This document shows, in pieces, positions 63,605 through 64,000 of a DNA stretch of 64,000 nucleotides. How positions within the stretch are numbered: the stretch's first letter is position 1; the number at the start of each line of letters is the position of its first letter. The notes below the pieces were generated by a model. It worked only from the letters and a program-made list of their open reading frames with translations. It did not search any database and was not told where the DNA came from. Source of the DNA: Opisthocomus hoazin (taxonomy: Eukaryota; Chordata; Aves; Opisthocomiformes; Opisthocomidae); contig NC_134415.1 in NCBI RefSeq assembly GCF_030867145.1, positions 9,030,417 through 9,094,416 on the forward strand, written 5' to 3'. The position numbers were made by a program, and so were the translations under genes.

Positions 63605-64000
63605 AACTAAATAGTTCTTCCTGCCTTGACAACAGAATGGAGAATTATCATTACCTTTGTCATTATTGTTTGTAAAAGTTCACACTATGAATAGGTCCAA
63701 TAACATTTACACACAAATTTCTGAGTCTTCCACTTTTTTTTTGTTTTTTTCTGAGTCACTGGGCTGTGTATTTGTTTTAAATGGGATGTGTGCGTCCCTG
63801 AGGGATCGTGAGTGCTTCTCCCCCTATGTACTTCTCACATCCTTAGGCTAACAGGGAGAATGATGCATTTACATTACTGCTCCATTTAAACAATAACTGT
63901 TGATAAGAAATAAATACTTCATTCCCAAATGGTGTCTGCAGTATTTAAAGGTTTGGCAAGTTTTCAAGAGGATAGGCATGAATTCAACACTAAATTGCTG

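Larger units (their letters stand above)
37387..64000 (+). other. RYR2: RYR2 intron 1 (5' part)
   Basis: At least 26.6 kb of intron. I looked for exon 2, expected to encode residues starting DDEVVLQCTA, and did not find it, so intron 1 runs past the window end, consistent with the very long first intron in other vertebrates. Apart from the listed repeats the sequence is AT-rich and unique-looking. Open frames are short; those at 47148-47279 and 52933-53787 are discussed in the findings. Confidence 0.9.

Noticed and set aside
37387..64000. RYR2 exon 2
   Set aside because: I looked for an acceptor followed by codons for DDEVVLQCTA and found none. Exon 2 must lie beyond the window.
1..64000. 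CRISPR array, prokaryotic operon, phage or tRNA genes
   Set aside because: No regularly spaced direct repeats, no dense one-strand ORFs and no tRNA cloverleaf box pairs were seen. The window is plainly vertebrate nuclear DNA.

Overview
The window is vertebrate nuclear DNA, almost certainly from a bird. It has GT-AG spliced exons, a CpG-island promoter, CR1 LINE fragments of avian type and long AT-rich non-coding stretches. No bacterial or phage genes, CRISPR arrays, rRNA or tRNA genes are visible. I cannot fix the species from sequence alone; any bird carrying the conserved MTR-RYR2 neighbourhood would fit.

Layout: (1) 1-3573 holds the last four coding exons of MTR (cobalamin-dependent methionine synthase) on the + strand, the C-terminal 197 residues of the AdoMet-binding reactivation domain. 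Its 3' UTR follows, with polyadenylation signals near 4833 and 4888. (2) About 4.9-36.7 kb is intergenic. It holds one long CR1 fragment (6626-7467, +), several GC-richer patches between 7.8 and 18.5 kb with no recognisable gene, and then a long AT-rich stretch. A second CR1 fragment (36131-36650, -) sits just upstream of the next promoter. (3) 36.8-37.9 kb is the CpG island of RYR2 (cardiac ryanodine receptor). Its first coding exon, 16 codons, is at 37339-37386. (4) 37387-64000 is the start of RYR2 intron 1. It holds a G-run cluster just after the splice donor, A-rich and C-rich tracts, a short CR1 3' end (55271-55413, -), a probable ancient LINE remnant (about 60.28-60.4 kb) and a probable solo LTR (about 61.57-61.86 kb). 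RYR2 exon 2 is not in the window.

MTR and RYR2 lie in the same orientation, as in the human 1q43 region. They are neighbours but do not share a pathway: one recycles homocysteine to methionine, the other is the Ca2+ release channel of the sarcoplasmic reticulum. I find no convincing new biological system. The leads most worth checking are the promoter minisatellite and G-run cluster at RYR2, the CR1 insertion at the edge of the island, and a few unexplained open frames (20.3 kb, 47.1 kb and 52.9-53.8 kb).
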